DNA from: Acidobacteriota bacterium
GTDB taxonomy: Bacteria; Acidobacteriota; Terriglobia; Bryobacterales; UBA6623
Assembly: GCA_016125275.1 (NCBI GenBank)
Contig: WGMB01000001.1
Location: forward strand, 62,001 to 126,000
Direction: 5' to 3'
DNA: 64,000 nt
Each line of letters opens with the position of its first letter. The first letter of the stretch is position 1. Of this stretch, positions 1 to 6,966 are shown in pieces. A model generated the notes under the pieces. The model was not told where the DNA came from. It was given only the letters and a program-made list of their open reading frames with translations, and did not search any database. A program made the position numbers and the translations under genes.

Positions 1-418
1 CGGGGCGAATGTCGCGGTGAATGATCCCCTTGGAGTGCAGGAACGACAGCGCCGAGCACAATTGGCGGGCGATCGGCAGCAGCTCCTCGGCGCTGAGACG
101 CCCTTTGCGGGCCCGCAGCTCGGCCAGGGAGTCGCCGGGGGCGTACTCGGTCAGCGCGAAGGGCAGGCCGCGATGCTCGCCCAGCTCCAGCACGGCCAGC
201 AGATGCGGGTGCCGCAGCTCGCTGGCGACGCGTCCCTGACGGAGAAAGTCCTCGCGATGCTTGGCGTTGCGCGCCGAGACCTCGTCGATGATCTTGAGCC
301 CGAACCGGCGGCCGCTGGTGCGGTCGAGCGCCTCGAACAGCTCATGCCGCTCCCCGCGGCCCACCGAACGGAGGATTTCAAAGCGATCGGCGACGAGCTG
401 TCCGGCGGCGAGGTCCAT
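1..418 (-). CDS. Ser/Thr protein kinase, N-terminal part (cut by left edge)
   Basis: Only the first 139 codons are in the window. The reading frame opens at ATG 416-418, with an in-frame stop shortly upstream. The visible part is the N-lobe and start of the catalytic loop of a Hanks-type kinase: a glycine-loop region (VGRGERHELF), an ATP-binding lysine in FGLKII, and HRDIRP at the cut edge. Two positions are atypical: the third glycine of the loop is missing, and the catalytic-loop lysine (HRDxK) is arginine, so activity is uncertain. The start lies 38 nt after the stop of the gene at 457-1269, so both probably share the sigma-28-like promoter at 1322-1348. That would place this kinase in the T3SS regulon, where two FHA proteins could read its phosphorylation marks (inference). 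Confidence 0.85.
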   Translation of the reverse strand, partial: MDLAAGQLVADRFEILRSVGRGERHELFEALDRTSGRRFGLKIIDEVSARNAKHREDFLRQGRVASELRHPHLLAVLELGEHRGLPFALTEYAPGDSLAELRARKGRLSAEELLPIARQLCSALSFLHSKGIIHRDIRP

Positions 419-456
419 GAGCGAGGCGATCCCCCGCCCATTTTTTCACAAACGCC

Positions 457-1269
457 CTATTCGCCGGACTGGAGCTGCAGCCAGACCTGCGGCGGCACGA
501 AGGGATGCTTCTGCGCGGGCTCCATGCCGTGCTGCACCATCTTGATCTGGTAGCGGGCGATCGACTGGTGGACGCCCATCGTCACGCCCTCCAGCCCGAC
601 CTCGTAGTCTGGGAAGGCGGAGTCGGGGAAGCGGACCTTCCAGCCGTAGCGGCCCTCGTAGAACTTGGGCTCGCCCATGCCCCAGGCCTCGGTCGTCTTG
701 GTGATCTGGGCCAGCTTTTCCGGGCTGACGTCCGGCGGCGTGCCGGCCTGCTTGAAGTACTTGAGGTCCTGCTCCCAGCGGATCTTGGCCGTCTGGTACT
801 CGCGGTAGTTCTTGTACTGCGTGCTGACGGGCTTCTCGCCGAACACGTCGACGAAGCCGTCGGGAAGCTGCGCGGCGCCGCCCGTGGTCGCACCGGTTCC
901 GCCGGCTCCTCCGGTGGCGATGTTGTTGGCGGCCTCGGCGCGCTTCCAGGGTTCCTGGCCGGTGAAGGGGTTCACGTACCACCAGCCGCCGCCGTACTCT
1001 TCCGGCGCCTGGTGATAGGGGCCGTTGGGGGTTTTCCAGGAATCAGGCACGTCGGCGCGGTCGCCGACGGCCGTCCGCGGCGCGGGCTGCTGCGAAGCGG
1101 TGGGCGTGGGGTCGGCCGGGGCCTTGACCGAACCGCTGAGGGGTTCGATCGCCGAAGTGTCCAGCGCGTCGCGGAAGGAGCCGCCCTTGCGGGCGTCAGT
1201 CTTCGTCGACGGCTGCTTGAGCTCGGCGTCAACGCCTCCGGGAAGGGTGAGCTTCTGGTTGATCTTCAT
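457..1269 (-). CDS. Uncharacterised T3SS-associated protein, candidate export substrate
   Basis: A 270-residue protein that I do not recognise. The frame is open further upstream, but ATG 1267-1269 is chosen because a sigma-28-like promoter lies at 1322-1348, which an earlier start would overlap. The N-terminus (MKINQKLTLPGG) is polar and probably disordered. It carries FRDAL at residues 32-36, fitting the FxxxPhi gate-recognition pattern of early flagellar export subunits. The middle is Gly/Thr/Ala-rich after a GGGWWYVNPFTG segment, and the C-terminal half is rich in aromatic and charged residues, suggesting a folded domain. It is divergent from the sigma-factor gene and followed by the kinase. 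Its promoter and motif suggest a secreted component or effector; a regulator is possible. Confidence 0.7.
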   Translation of the reverse strand: MKINQKLTLPGGVDAELKQPSTKTDARKGGSFRDALDTSAIEPLSGSVKAPADPTPTASQQPAPRTAVGDRADVPDSWKTPNGPYHQAPEEYGGGWWYVNPFTGQEPWKRAEAANNIATGGAGGTGATTGGAAQLPDGFVDVFGEKPVSTQYKNYREYQTAKIRWEQDLKYFKQAGTPPDVSPEKLAQITKTTEAWGMGEPKFYEGRYGWKVRFPDSAFPDYEVGLEGVTMGVHQSIARYQIKMVQHGMEPAQKHPFVPPQVWLQLQSGE

Positions 1270-1321
1270 GGCAATGTGCAGCCTTCGACCCCGCGAGCGG
1301 CCCAAGGTCCCTGCACAGATG

Positions 1322-1348
1322 TTATCGCTTGGCGCGGCGGGAAGTTGC
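1322..1348 (-). promoter_or_regulatory. Sigma-28-like promoter for the minus-strand unit
   Basis: On the minus strand the sequence reads GCAACTTC, 11 bases, AGCGATAA. The sigma-28 (FliA) consensus is TAAAGTTT-N11-GCCGATAA. The spacing is exact and the -10 element matches 6 of 8. The same architecture occurs at 2132, 12530 and 16901. The gene start at 1269 is about 50 nt downstream. Confidence 0.75.
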
Positions 1349-1447
1349 CCCCCTGCGAAGGGGAGCTTCGGCAATTCCCGAGAATTGGTATCGTATGGCT
1401 TGTCGGTTGGGCCGGAAGAAGTTGCTGCCGGACGCGGTGAGGTCACC

Positions 1448-2131
1448 TTGGACGCCCGCTTGATGACCTTGATCGAGAAGCATCGGCCTTACGCCCGCGC
1501 GATCGCGGCGGAGGTGCTGCGGAAGCTCCCTCCCCACGCGGAAAGGGACGAGCTGGAGGCCGCCGCGGACCTCGGACTGGTGGAGGCCGCGCAGGCCTAC
1601 GACGCCTCGCGCGGCGTCCAGTTCAAGACCTTCTCCTATTACCGCATCCGCGGCGCGATTTACGATTCGATCCGGCGCGCGACTTGGCTGTCAAAGTCCG
1701 AGTACGACAAGGTGCGCTTCGAAGCCGCCGCCAACTCCTACATGGGCGACCAAGCCGAGGGCTCCGCGCCGGACGGCACGGCGGAGCAGATGCTCGACTC
1801 GCTGGGCCGCGCCAGTGAGTCGCTGGCCGTCTGCTACTGGATGTCTCTCGAGGCCGAGGGGATGCCCTCGCCCGAAGACCCCTCGCTCGACGCCGAGGGG
1901 CAGCTGCTCGAGGATGAGCAGAGCCGCCTGCTGCGGGCGGCGATCCAGAAGTTGCCCGAGAACCAGCGCGTGGTGCTGCAGGGCTACTACTTCGAGGGCA
2001 AGAAGTTCAACGAGGTCGCCGACGCCTTGAATCTGTCCAAGAGCAGGGTTTCGCGCATCCACGCCAAGGGCCTGGAGGCCCTGCGGGACGCCTTGACCGG
2101 CTCGCTCGCCGCCGCTCCGGCCGGATCGTGA
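1448..2131 (+). CDS. FliA/WhiG-family (sigma-28 type) RNA polymerase sigma factor
   Basis: A 227-residue sigma factor. Region 2 lies at about residues 12-80 and includes a segment typical of FliA/WhiG (YDASRGVQFKTFSYYRIRG). Region 4 lies at about 160-215 (LPENQRVVLQGYYFEGKKF, then a helix-turn-helix with LSKSRVSRIH). The stretch between them is divergent and acidic. The TTG start at 1448 is preferred because GAGG ends 5 nt before it; ATG 1463 is an alternative without a good ribosome site. The gene heads the T3SS locus and is divergent from 457-1269. Since the other transcription units carry sigma-28-like promoters, I infer that this is their dedicated sigma factor. I saw no convincing copy of that promoter in front of this gene and no anti-sigma gene in the window. 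Confidence 0.9.
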   Translation: MDARLMTLIEKHRPYARAIAAEVLRKLPPHAERDELEAAADLGLVEAAQAYDASRGVQFKTFSYYRIRGAIYDSIRRATWLSKSEYDKVRFEAAANSYMGDQAEGSAPDGTAEQMLDSLGRASESLAVCYWMSLEAEGMPSPEDPSLDAEGQLLEDEQSRLLRAAIQKLPENQRVVLQGYYFEGKKFNEVADALNLSKSRVSRIHAKGLEALRDALTGSLAAAPAGS

Positions 2132-2158
2132 GCAACTTTTTCGGCGGCGCGACGATAA
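2132..2158 (+). promoter_or_regulatory. Sigma-28-like promoter of the main sct operon
   Basis: GCAACTTT, 11 bases, GACGATAA; the -10 matches 7 of 8 of the sigma-28 consensus. It overlaps the end of nothing but begins one base after the sigma gene's stop. Only 11 nt separate the -10 element from the likely sctI start codon, so the leader would be very short. Confidence 0.8.
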
Positions 2159-2169
2159 CTCCAGCGAAC

Positions 2170-2706
2170 ATGGCAGACCCGGTCATTACTCGATCCATCA
2201 CCTCGGGCGTCACGCCGAAGCCGACCCAGACCGAAGGGCCGGCCAAGGGACAGTCGTTCGAGCAGGTGCGCCAGAGCATGGCGGAGAAGATGCAGTCAAC
2301 GGCGCAGATGCCGCCCGAGGCCGCCGCTCCGACCGCGGAAGTGAAGAAGTCTCTGGCGACGGAGCTGCACAAGAAGCTCCAGAACAGCCAGATGAAGACG
2401 CCGCAGCAGGTCTTCGGTCCCGAGATGCAGGACCTCGGCGGTAAGATCAACGGTTTACGGGTCAAGGTCGAGAAGACGCCGAACACTCCGGAGCTGTCGC
2501 CGCTGCGAACCCGTCTCGAGAAACTCGAGTCGCAGTTTTCGCAGACCGGCGCCCGGCTGGAGAAGCTCACGTCCACCAACGACCCCCGGGCCATGCTGCA
2601 GTTGCAGGTCGAGGTCCATCAGATGACCCAGAATTTCGAGATCGTCTCCAAGGTAGTGGAGCAGGTGAACAGTGGAGTCAAACAGATTATTCAAACCCAG
2701 GTTTGA
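2170..2706 (+). CDS. sctI: T3SS inner-rod protein SctI-like
   Basis: A 178-residue protein directly before sctJ, the position of rod genes in many T3SS loci. The last ~35 residues (LQVEVHQMTQNFEIVSKVVE, ending VKQIIQTQV) resemble the conserved C-terminal helix of the YscI/PrgJ/HrpB rod family. The N-terminal half is polar and long compared with usual SctI proteins (about 80-150 residues), with a coiled-coil-like middle. An upstream GTG at 2128 in the same frame overlaps the promoter, so ATG 2170 is taken as the start; no clear Shine-Dalgarno precedes it. Family assignment rests on the C-terminal pattern plus gene order. Confidence 0.7.
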   Translation: MADPVITRSITSGVTPKPTQTEGPAKGQSFEQVRQSMAEKMQSTAQMPPEAAAPTAEVKKSLATELHKKLQNSQMKTPQQVFGPEMQDLGGKINGLRVKVEKTPNTPELSPLRTRLEKLESQFSQTGARLEKLTSTNDPRAMLQLQVEVHQMTQNFEIVSKVVEQVNSGVKQIIQTQV

Positions 2707-3511
2707 TCCGGCGCGGCGTTGGGGCCTCGCCGTCGTCGCCCTCGCGGCCTTGGCTTCGACGGGTTGTTTGCGGCAGGAGCTCGTGAGCGGGCTCGACGAG
2801 CGCGAGTCGCAGGAGATCATCGTGCTGCTCGAGTCCTACGGGCTCGACGGCGTGCGCGAGATGGTCGCGCAGGAACGCGCCGAGCCGACTTGGACGGTGC
2901 TGGTCCGCGGTGGCGACCAGAACCGCGTGACGGCTTGGAAGGTCTTGCAGGAGAACGGTTTGCCGCGCGAGCGCGTGCAGGGCTTGAGCGACGTGTTCGC
3001 CGAGCAGGGCATGATTCCCACCGAGACCCAGGAGAAGGCCAAGATTCTGGTGGGCCTGTCGGGCGAGATGAGCCGCACGCTGCGCTCGATCAAGGGAGTG
3101 GTGGACGCCCGGGTGCACGTGGTGCTGCCGGAGGACAATCCGCTGGTGGACGAAGAGCGGCGCGCCAAGCCCTCGGCTTCAGTGCTGATCCGCTACGCGG
3201 GCGACAAGCCGCCGATTGCCCAGGCTGACGTGCTGCGCTTGGTGGCGAAGGGCGTGGAAGGCTTGCAGGAGGACCAGATCGCGGTGGTGTTCCACAAGGT
3301 GGAGCAGACGCCGATTGCGCAGTCGGACCTGGCCTGGGCGCCGACGACCGACGAGTTGCTGGTGGCGTCGCTGGCGCTGCTGGGCGTGCTGGGTCTGCTG
3401 AGCCTGATTCTGCTGGGCCGCCTGCGGGCCCAGACCGGGCGCGTGAAGCAGCTCGAGCAGTTGCAGCTCGCGGCGACCCAGCCCACGCGCACGGAGGGAG
3501 GTAGGGCCTGA
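2672..3511 (+). CDS. sctJ: T3SS inner-membrane ring lipoprotein SctJ
   Basis: A 279-residue YscJ/PrgK/FliF-family protein that forms the inner ring of the basal body. Residues 17-32 are a hydrophobic signal ending in ASTGC, a plausible lipoprotein cleavage site at Cys32. Ring-building motifs follow (ETQEKAKILVGLSGEMSRTL, VVDARVHVVLPEDNP, ASVLIRY). A single C-terminal membrane segment is at about 228-250, followed by a short basic tail. At this length it is an injectisome SctJ and not flagellar FliF, which is about twice as long. The GTG start lies inside sctI (35-nt overlap), implying translational coupling. Confidence 0.92.
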   Translation: MESNRLFKPRFDPARRWGLAVVALAALASTGCLRQELVSGLDERESQEIIVLLESYGLDGVREMVAQERAEPTWTVLVRGGDQNRVTAWKVLQENGLPRERVQGLSDVFAEQGMIPTETQEKAKILVGLSGEMSRTLRSIKGVVDARVHVVLPEDNPLVDEERRAKPSASVLIRYAGDKPPIAQADVLRLVAKGVEGLQEDQIAVVFHKVEQTPIAQSDLAWAPTTDELLVASLALLGVLGLLSLILLGRLRAQTGRVKQLEQLQLAATQPTRTEGGRA

Positions 3512-3798
3512 GCCCCCGTACGCTGGCTCTGGCGCTGGCCCAGCGCGGCGAAGACCGCCGGGAGGCGCTGCTGATGCGCCTGCCGGAGGATCGCCGCGAA
3601 GCTGTGCGGGCGGAGCTGGAGAGCCTTCCGGCCGACCCCGCCGCCGAGCTGCGCCGGTTGCGCGAGGCGGAGCTGGCCGAGCTGGAGCGGCGGCGGCGCG
3701 AGACCTGGGGCTCGGTGTGGGGACGACTGCCGCCGGCGTTGCGCGGCTGGGCCTGGAATCCGACGGTGAACGATGGCTGGACGAATCCTCAAGGGTAG
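3508..3798 (+). CDS. Small hypothetical protein in the sctK position, probable CTG start
   Basis: A 96-residue charged, helical protein (many Arg, Glu and Leu) between sctJ and sctL, where other systems have sctK (about 200 residues). I see no convincing SctK signature. The first ATG of the frame is at 3574, but no ribosome site precedes it. A strong GGGAGG at 3496-3501 sits 6 nt before CTG 3508, which overlaps the sctJ stop as CTGA, and the coding pattern extends back to that codon. The CTG start is therefore preferred. The segment LMRLPEDRREAVRAELESLP faintly recalls FliG-like repeats, but this is too weak for a name. The 3' end overlaps sctL by 26 nt. Confidence 0.6.
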   Translation: MSPRTLALALAQRGEDRREALLMRLPEDRREAVRAELESLPADPAAELRRLREAELAELERRRRETWGSVWGRLPPALRGWAWNPTVNDGWTNPQG

Positions 3799-4393
3799 CT
3801 CGGAGACCGTCGGCGGAGACCCCCGGCTGGTCAAGCGCTCCGTCTACGAAAGCGGACGCAGCGCCGAGGAGATCCTGGAGCAGGCCCAGGCCGACGCCGC
3901 CGCCTTGCTGGAGAAGGCCGAGGCCGAGCGCGACGCCCTGTTCGAGGAGGCTCGCGAAGCCGGGCGCGCCGAAGGCTTGGAGCGCTGGAACGCCCTGATT
4001 CTGGAGGCCGCCCAGGCCCGCGACAAGGCTCTGGCCGAGGCCGAGACCGAGATTCTGCAACTGGCCGTGCACATCGCCGAGAAGATCCTCGGTGAGCAGC
4101 TCCGCCAGGACCCCGGGTTGACCGCCAGCATCGTCCGCGAAGCCTTGCGCAGCGCCCGGCGGGACAAGGACGTCACGCTGCGGGTGCATCCCGACGCCGC
4201 GGCCGCCGTCGAGTCGCGGCTGCACGAGCTGCGCGACGGCTCGCCGCAGGGGGCTCTGTTCAGCGTCCGCGCCGATCCGGCCGTGGCACCGGGCGGCTGC
4301 ATCATCCGCACCGAATCCGGCTCGGTGGACGCCCAGCTCGAAAGCCAACTGCGCTGCATCGAAGAGCTGCTGCTGCGGGAGGCCCGGCGATGA
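3773..4393 (+). CDS. sctL: T3SS ATPase stator SctL (FliH/YscL family)
   Basis: A 206-residue protein with the family layout: a short N-terminal segment, a long Ala/Glu-rich coiled coil (about residues 30-85, [20 protein letters not shown]), and a C-terminal domain resembling the FliH / V-ATPase subunit E fold ([26 protein letters not shown]). SctL binds the SctN ATPase and links it to the SctQ cytoplasmic platform. It begins within the preceding small gene and ends in an ATGA overlap with sctN. Confidence 0.9.
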   Translation: MAGRILKGSSETVGGDPRLVKRSVYESGRSAEEILEQAQADAAALLEKAEAERDALFEEAREAGRAEGLERWNALILEAAQARDKALAEAETEILQLAVHIAEKILGEQLRQDPGLTASIVREALRSARRDKDVTLRVHPDAAAAVESRLHELRDGSPQGALFSVRADPAVAPGGCIIRTESGSVDAQLESQLRCIEELLLREARR

Positions 4394-5703
4394 GCGCGGG
4401 GCACAACCTCAGCCGCTTTCTGCGCGTGGTGGACCGCGCCACGCCGGTGGAGGTGCGCGGGCGGGTGAAGGAGGTCATCGGCCTGCTGGTGCGCGCCAGC
4501 GTGCCGGAGACCTGGATCGGCGAGGTCTGCCTACTCTATTCCGGGCGCTCCAGCGAAGCCTTGCAGTCCGAGGTGGTGGGCTTTCAGGACGGCGACGCGC
4601 TGCTGATGCCGCTCGGCGACCTGCGCCACATCGGCCCGTCGAGCGAGGTGAAGCCGACCGGACGCAGCCTGACGATTCAGGCCGGCGACTGCCTGCTGGG
4701 CCGCGTGCTCGACGGGCTGGGGCGGCCGATGGACGACCTGGGGCCGCTGGAAGGCGCCGTCGAGTGGGAGGTCGAGCGCAATCCGCCGGACCCCATGCGG
4801 CGGCGCAGGGTGCTGGAACCGCTCTCCACCGGCGTGCGTTCGATCGACAGTCTGCTCACCTGCGGCGAAGGCCAGCGCGTGGGCCTGTTCGCCGCCGCCG
4901 GCGGCGGCAAGTCGACGCTGATGGGCATGATCGCCCGCAACACCGAGGCCGACATCAACGTGATTACGCTGGTGGGCGAGCGCGGCCGAGAGGTGCGGGA
5001 CTTCTTGGACGAGAGTCTGGGTGAGGAGGGGCTGAAGCGTTCGGTGGTGGTCTGCGCCACCTCTGACCAGCCGTCGCTGGTGCGGCTCAAGGCGGCCTAC
5101 GTCGGCACGGCGATCGCGGAGTATTTTCGGGACCAGGGCAAGAAGGTCCTGCTGATGATGGATTCGGTGACGCGTTTCGCCCGCGCCAAGCGCGAGATCG
5201 GCCTGGCGTGCGGCGAGCCGCCGGCGCGGCAGGGCTACACGCCGTCCGTGTTTACCGAGCTGCCACGGCTGCTGGAGCGCTCCGGTAACTCCTCGGACGG
5301 CTCGATCACGGCCTTCTATACGGTGCTGGTGGCCGGCGACGACATGAACGAGCCGGTGGCCGACGAAGTCCGCTCCATCCTCGACGGCCACATCGTGCTC
5401 TCTCGCGCGCTGGCCGCTCAGGGCCACTACCCGGCCATCGACGTTTTGCAGTCGGTGAGCCGCGTAATGTCGGCCGTGGTCGGCAACGACCATCAGATGC
5501 AGGCGCGCAAGATGCGCCGGCTGATGGCGGCGTACGAGAAGCAGCGCGACCTGATCCTGCTCGGCGCCTACGAGTTCGGCAGCGACCGGGAGGTGGACGA
5601 GGCGATCGAGAAGATCGAGTCCATCCGCGGCTTCCTGCAGCAGGGCGTGATGGAGCCTTCGACGTTCCAGTCGATGCTCGATCAGTTCCAGACGGCGGTT
5701 TAG
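4390..5703 (+). CDS. sctN: T3SS ATPase SctN
   Basis: A 437-residue member of the FliI/YscN ATPase family, which unfolds substrates and releases chaperones at the export gate. The N-terminal beta-barrel domain covers about residues 1-95. The Walker A loop is [11 protein letters not shown] with Lys174, the variant loop also used by other T3SS ATPases. Walker B is [13 protein letters not shown], followed by the conserved [20 protein letters not shown]. The C-terminal substrate-docking domain is complete. Its length is normal for the family. It overlaps sctL by four bases and is followed two bases later by sctO. Confidence 0.96.
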   Translation: MSAGHNLSRFLRVVDRATPVEVRGRVKEVIGLLVRASVPETWIGEVCLLYSGRSSEALQSEVVGFQDGDALLMPLGDLRHIGPSSEVKPTGRSLTIQAGDCLLGRVLDGLGRPMDDLGPLEGAVEWEVERNPPDPMRRRRVLEPLSTGVRSIDSLLTCGEGQRVGLFAAAGGGKSTLMGMIARNTEADINVITLVGERGREVRDFLDESLGEEGLKRSVVVCATSDQPSLVRLKAAYVGTAIAEYFRDQGKKVLLMMDSVTRFARAKREIGLACGEPPARQGYTPSVFTELPRLLERSGNSSDGSITAFYTVLVAGDDMNEPVADEVRSILDGHIVLSRALAAQGHYPAIDVLQSVSRVMSAVVGNDHQMQARKMRRLMAAYEKQRDLILLGAYEFGSDREVDEAIEKIESIRGFLQQGVMEPSTFQSMLDQFQTAV

Positions 5704-5705
5704 GC

Positions 5706-6194
5706 ATGGCGCGCTTCCGCTATCGCTTGCAGGCCGTCCTCGACCAGAAGAAGGAGGTGCGGGAGAGGGCTCAGGAGGAGCTCACCCGGTCGCTGCGGGC
5801 CCAGCAGGAGGCCGAAGAAATACTCGCCCAACTGCGCAACAAAGAGCAGGAGCTCCGCGATAAGAAGGCAGAGCTGAGAACCGAGATGGTGACCGTTCAA
5901 GCCAGCGCTCAGGAGTTGCGGAGGCGCCGGGACTACATCCAACGCGTGGGCGAGGAGCTCGACGCGGCCGGTGCGGAGGTGTTCGGGCAGCGCATCCTGG
6001 TGGACGAATGCGTCGAGAACGTGGACCGCGCGCGGCTGATTCTGGCCGACGCCATCCGCGAAGCCGAGGCGCTCGAGAAGCACCGCGAGAAGCAGGAAAC
6101 CGAGTTCTACGCCGAGATCGAGCGCAAGGAAGCCCTGGAGCTCGACGAGGCGGCCACGCAGTCCTACCTCAGGAGGCGCGGCGATGCGAATTGA
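5706..6194 (+). CDS. sctO: T3SS stalk protein SctO (FliJ/YscO family)
   Basis: A 162-residue, almost entirely helical and charged protein directly downstream of the ATPase, as expected for the FliJ/YscO stalk that sits in the SctN hexamer and contacts SctV. It starts MARFRYRLQAVLDQKKEVRE, which is FliJ-like, and has heptad-type Leu/Glu/Arg repeats throughout. The family diverges quickly, so the call rests on N-terminal pattern, coiled-coil character, size and position. Confidence 0.82.
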   Translation: MARFRYRLQAVLDQKKEVRERAQEELTRSLRAQQEAEEILAQLRNKEQELRDKKAELRTEMVTVQASAQELRRRRDYIQRVGEELDAAGAEVFGQRILVDECVENVDRARLILADAIREAEALEKHREKQETEFYAEIERKEALELDEAATQSYLRRRGDAN

Positions 6195-6966
6195 GCCCAA
6201 GGCCGCCAAGCCGCTGAAGGCGGAAGGCGATGCGGCGGCGAGCCCGTCGGAGGCGTCCACGGCGCCCGGGTCCAAGCAGGCCGGGTCCAAGCCGGGCTCG
6301 GATTTCCGCAGCGTTCTCGAAAAGGGCAGGGGAGAGTCGCCGCAGAAGCCGTTGGCACGCGGCAAAGGCGGCGCGGCCGGCAAGCCGCCTTCGCGCTTGG
6401 CGTCGAACGCCCCGCTCCCGGGCGGAGACCCGCGGGAGGGAGCGGCCTCCCGGCTAAAGCCGGAGGGCCCCGGCCGCAGAAAGCAAGAGGAACCGGCGCC
6501 GCCGACGGACTTGGCCCCCGAGGCGCTGGCGGCGCCGTTACGGAACCAGGCTGAGCAGGTCTCCGCCCCCGCTCCGGCCGCACCCGCGACTCCGGTCGAG
6601 CGCATCGCCGACGAGATCGTGATGATTTCGCGGCCCGACGGCTCCCGCGAGATTCAGGCGGAAGTGGACTCCAAGGTGATGGCCGACCTGCGCATCTCGG
6701 TGACCGAGCGCGACGGCCGCCTGGAAGTGAAGCTGCTGACCGACACGGCGTCCACCCGGCGCGAGCTCGAGAAGGCCATGCCGCAGCTCTCGGCGGCGTT
6801 GCAGGCGCGCAACTTGAATGTGTCGACGGTGCAGGTGGTTCCGCGGGCGCAGGCGGCGCTGTCGACGCCGGAGCGGCCGCAGGACTCCCGGCAGGGACGC
6901 CAGGGCGAAGGCGGCGGGCAGGGGCGCGGCGGCCGCGGCGACCGTGACGAGCGAGGCCGCCGATGA
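6184..6966 (+). CDS. sctP: T3SS needle-length / substrate-switch protein SctP (FliK-like)
   Basis: A 260-residue protein with a long disordered Pro/Ala/Gly/Lys-rich N-terminal two thirds and a FliK/Flg_hook-like C-terminal domain at about residues 165-215 (LRISVTERDGRLEVKLLTDT, then ELEKAMPQLSAALQARNLNV). It ends in a Gly/Arg-rich tail. FliK/YscP proteins are early export substrates that measure length and switch SctU specificity. FRSVL at residues 41-45 fits the FxxxPhi gate-recognition pattern. It overlaps sctO by 11 nt and sctQ by ATGA. Confidence 0.8.
   Translation: MRIEPKAAKPLKAEGDAAASPSEASTAPGSKQAGSKPGSDFRSVLEKGRGESPQKPLARGKGGAAGKPPSRLASNAPLPGGDPREGAASRLKPEGPGRRKQEEPAPPTDLAPEALAAPLRNQAEQVSAPAPAAPATPVERIADEIVMISRPDGSREIQAEVDSKVMADLRISVTERDGRLEVKLLTDTASTRRELEKAMPQLSAALQARNLNVSTVQVVPRAQAALSTPERPQDSRQGRQGEGGGQGRGGRGDRDERGRR

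Noticed and set aside
1406..1428. Sigma-54 promoter (TTGG...TTGCT) before the sigma gene
   Set aside because: The GG-to-GC spacing is 13 and not the required 10 bases.
2128..2169. GTG 2128 as the sctI start
   Set aside because: It would begin upstream of, and read through, the sigma-28-like promoter at 2132-2158; ATG 2170 is the first start downstream.
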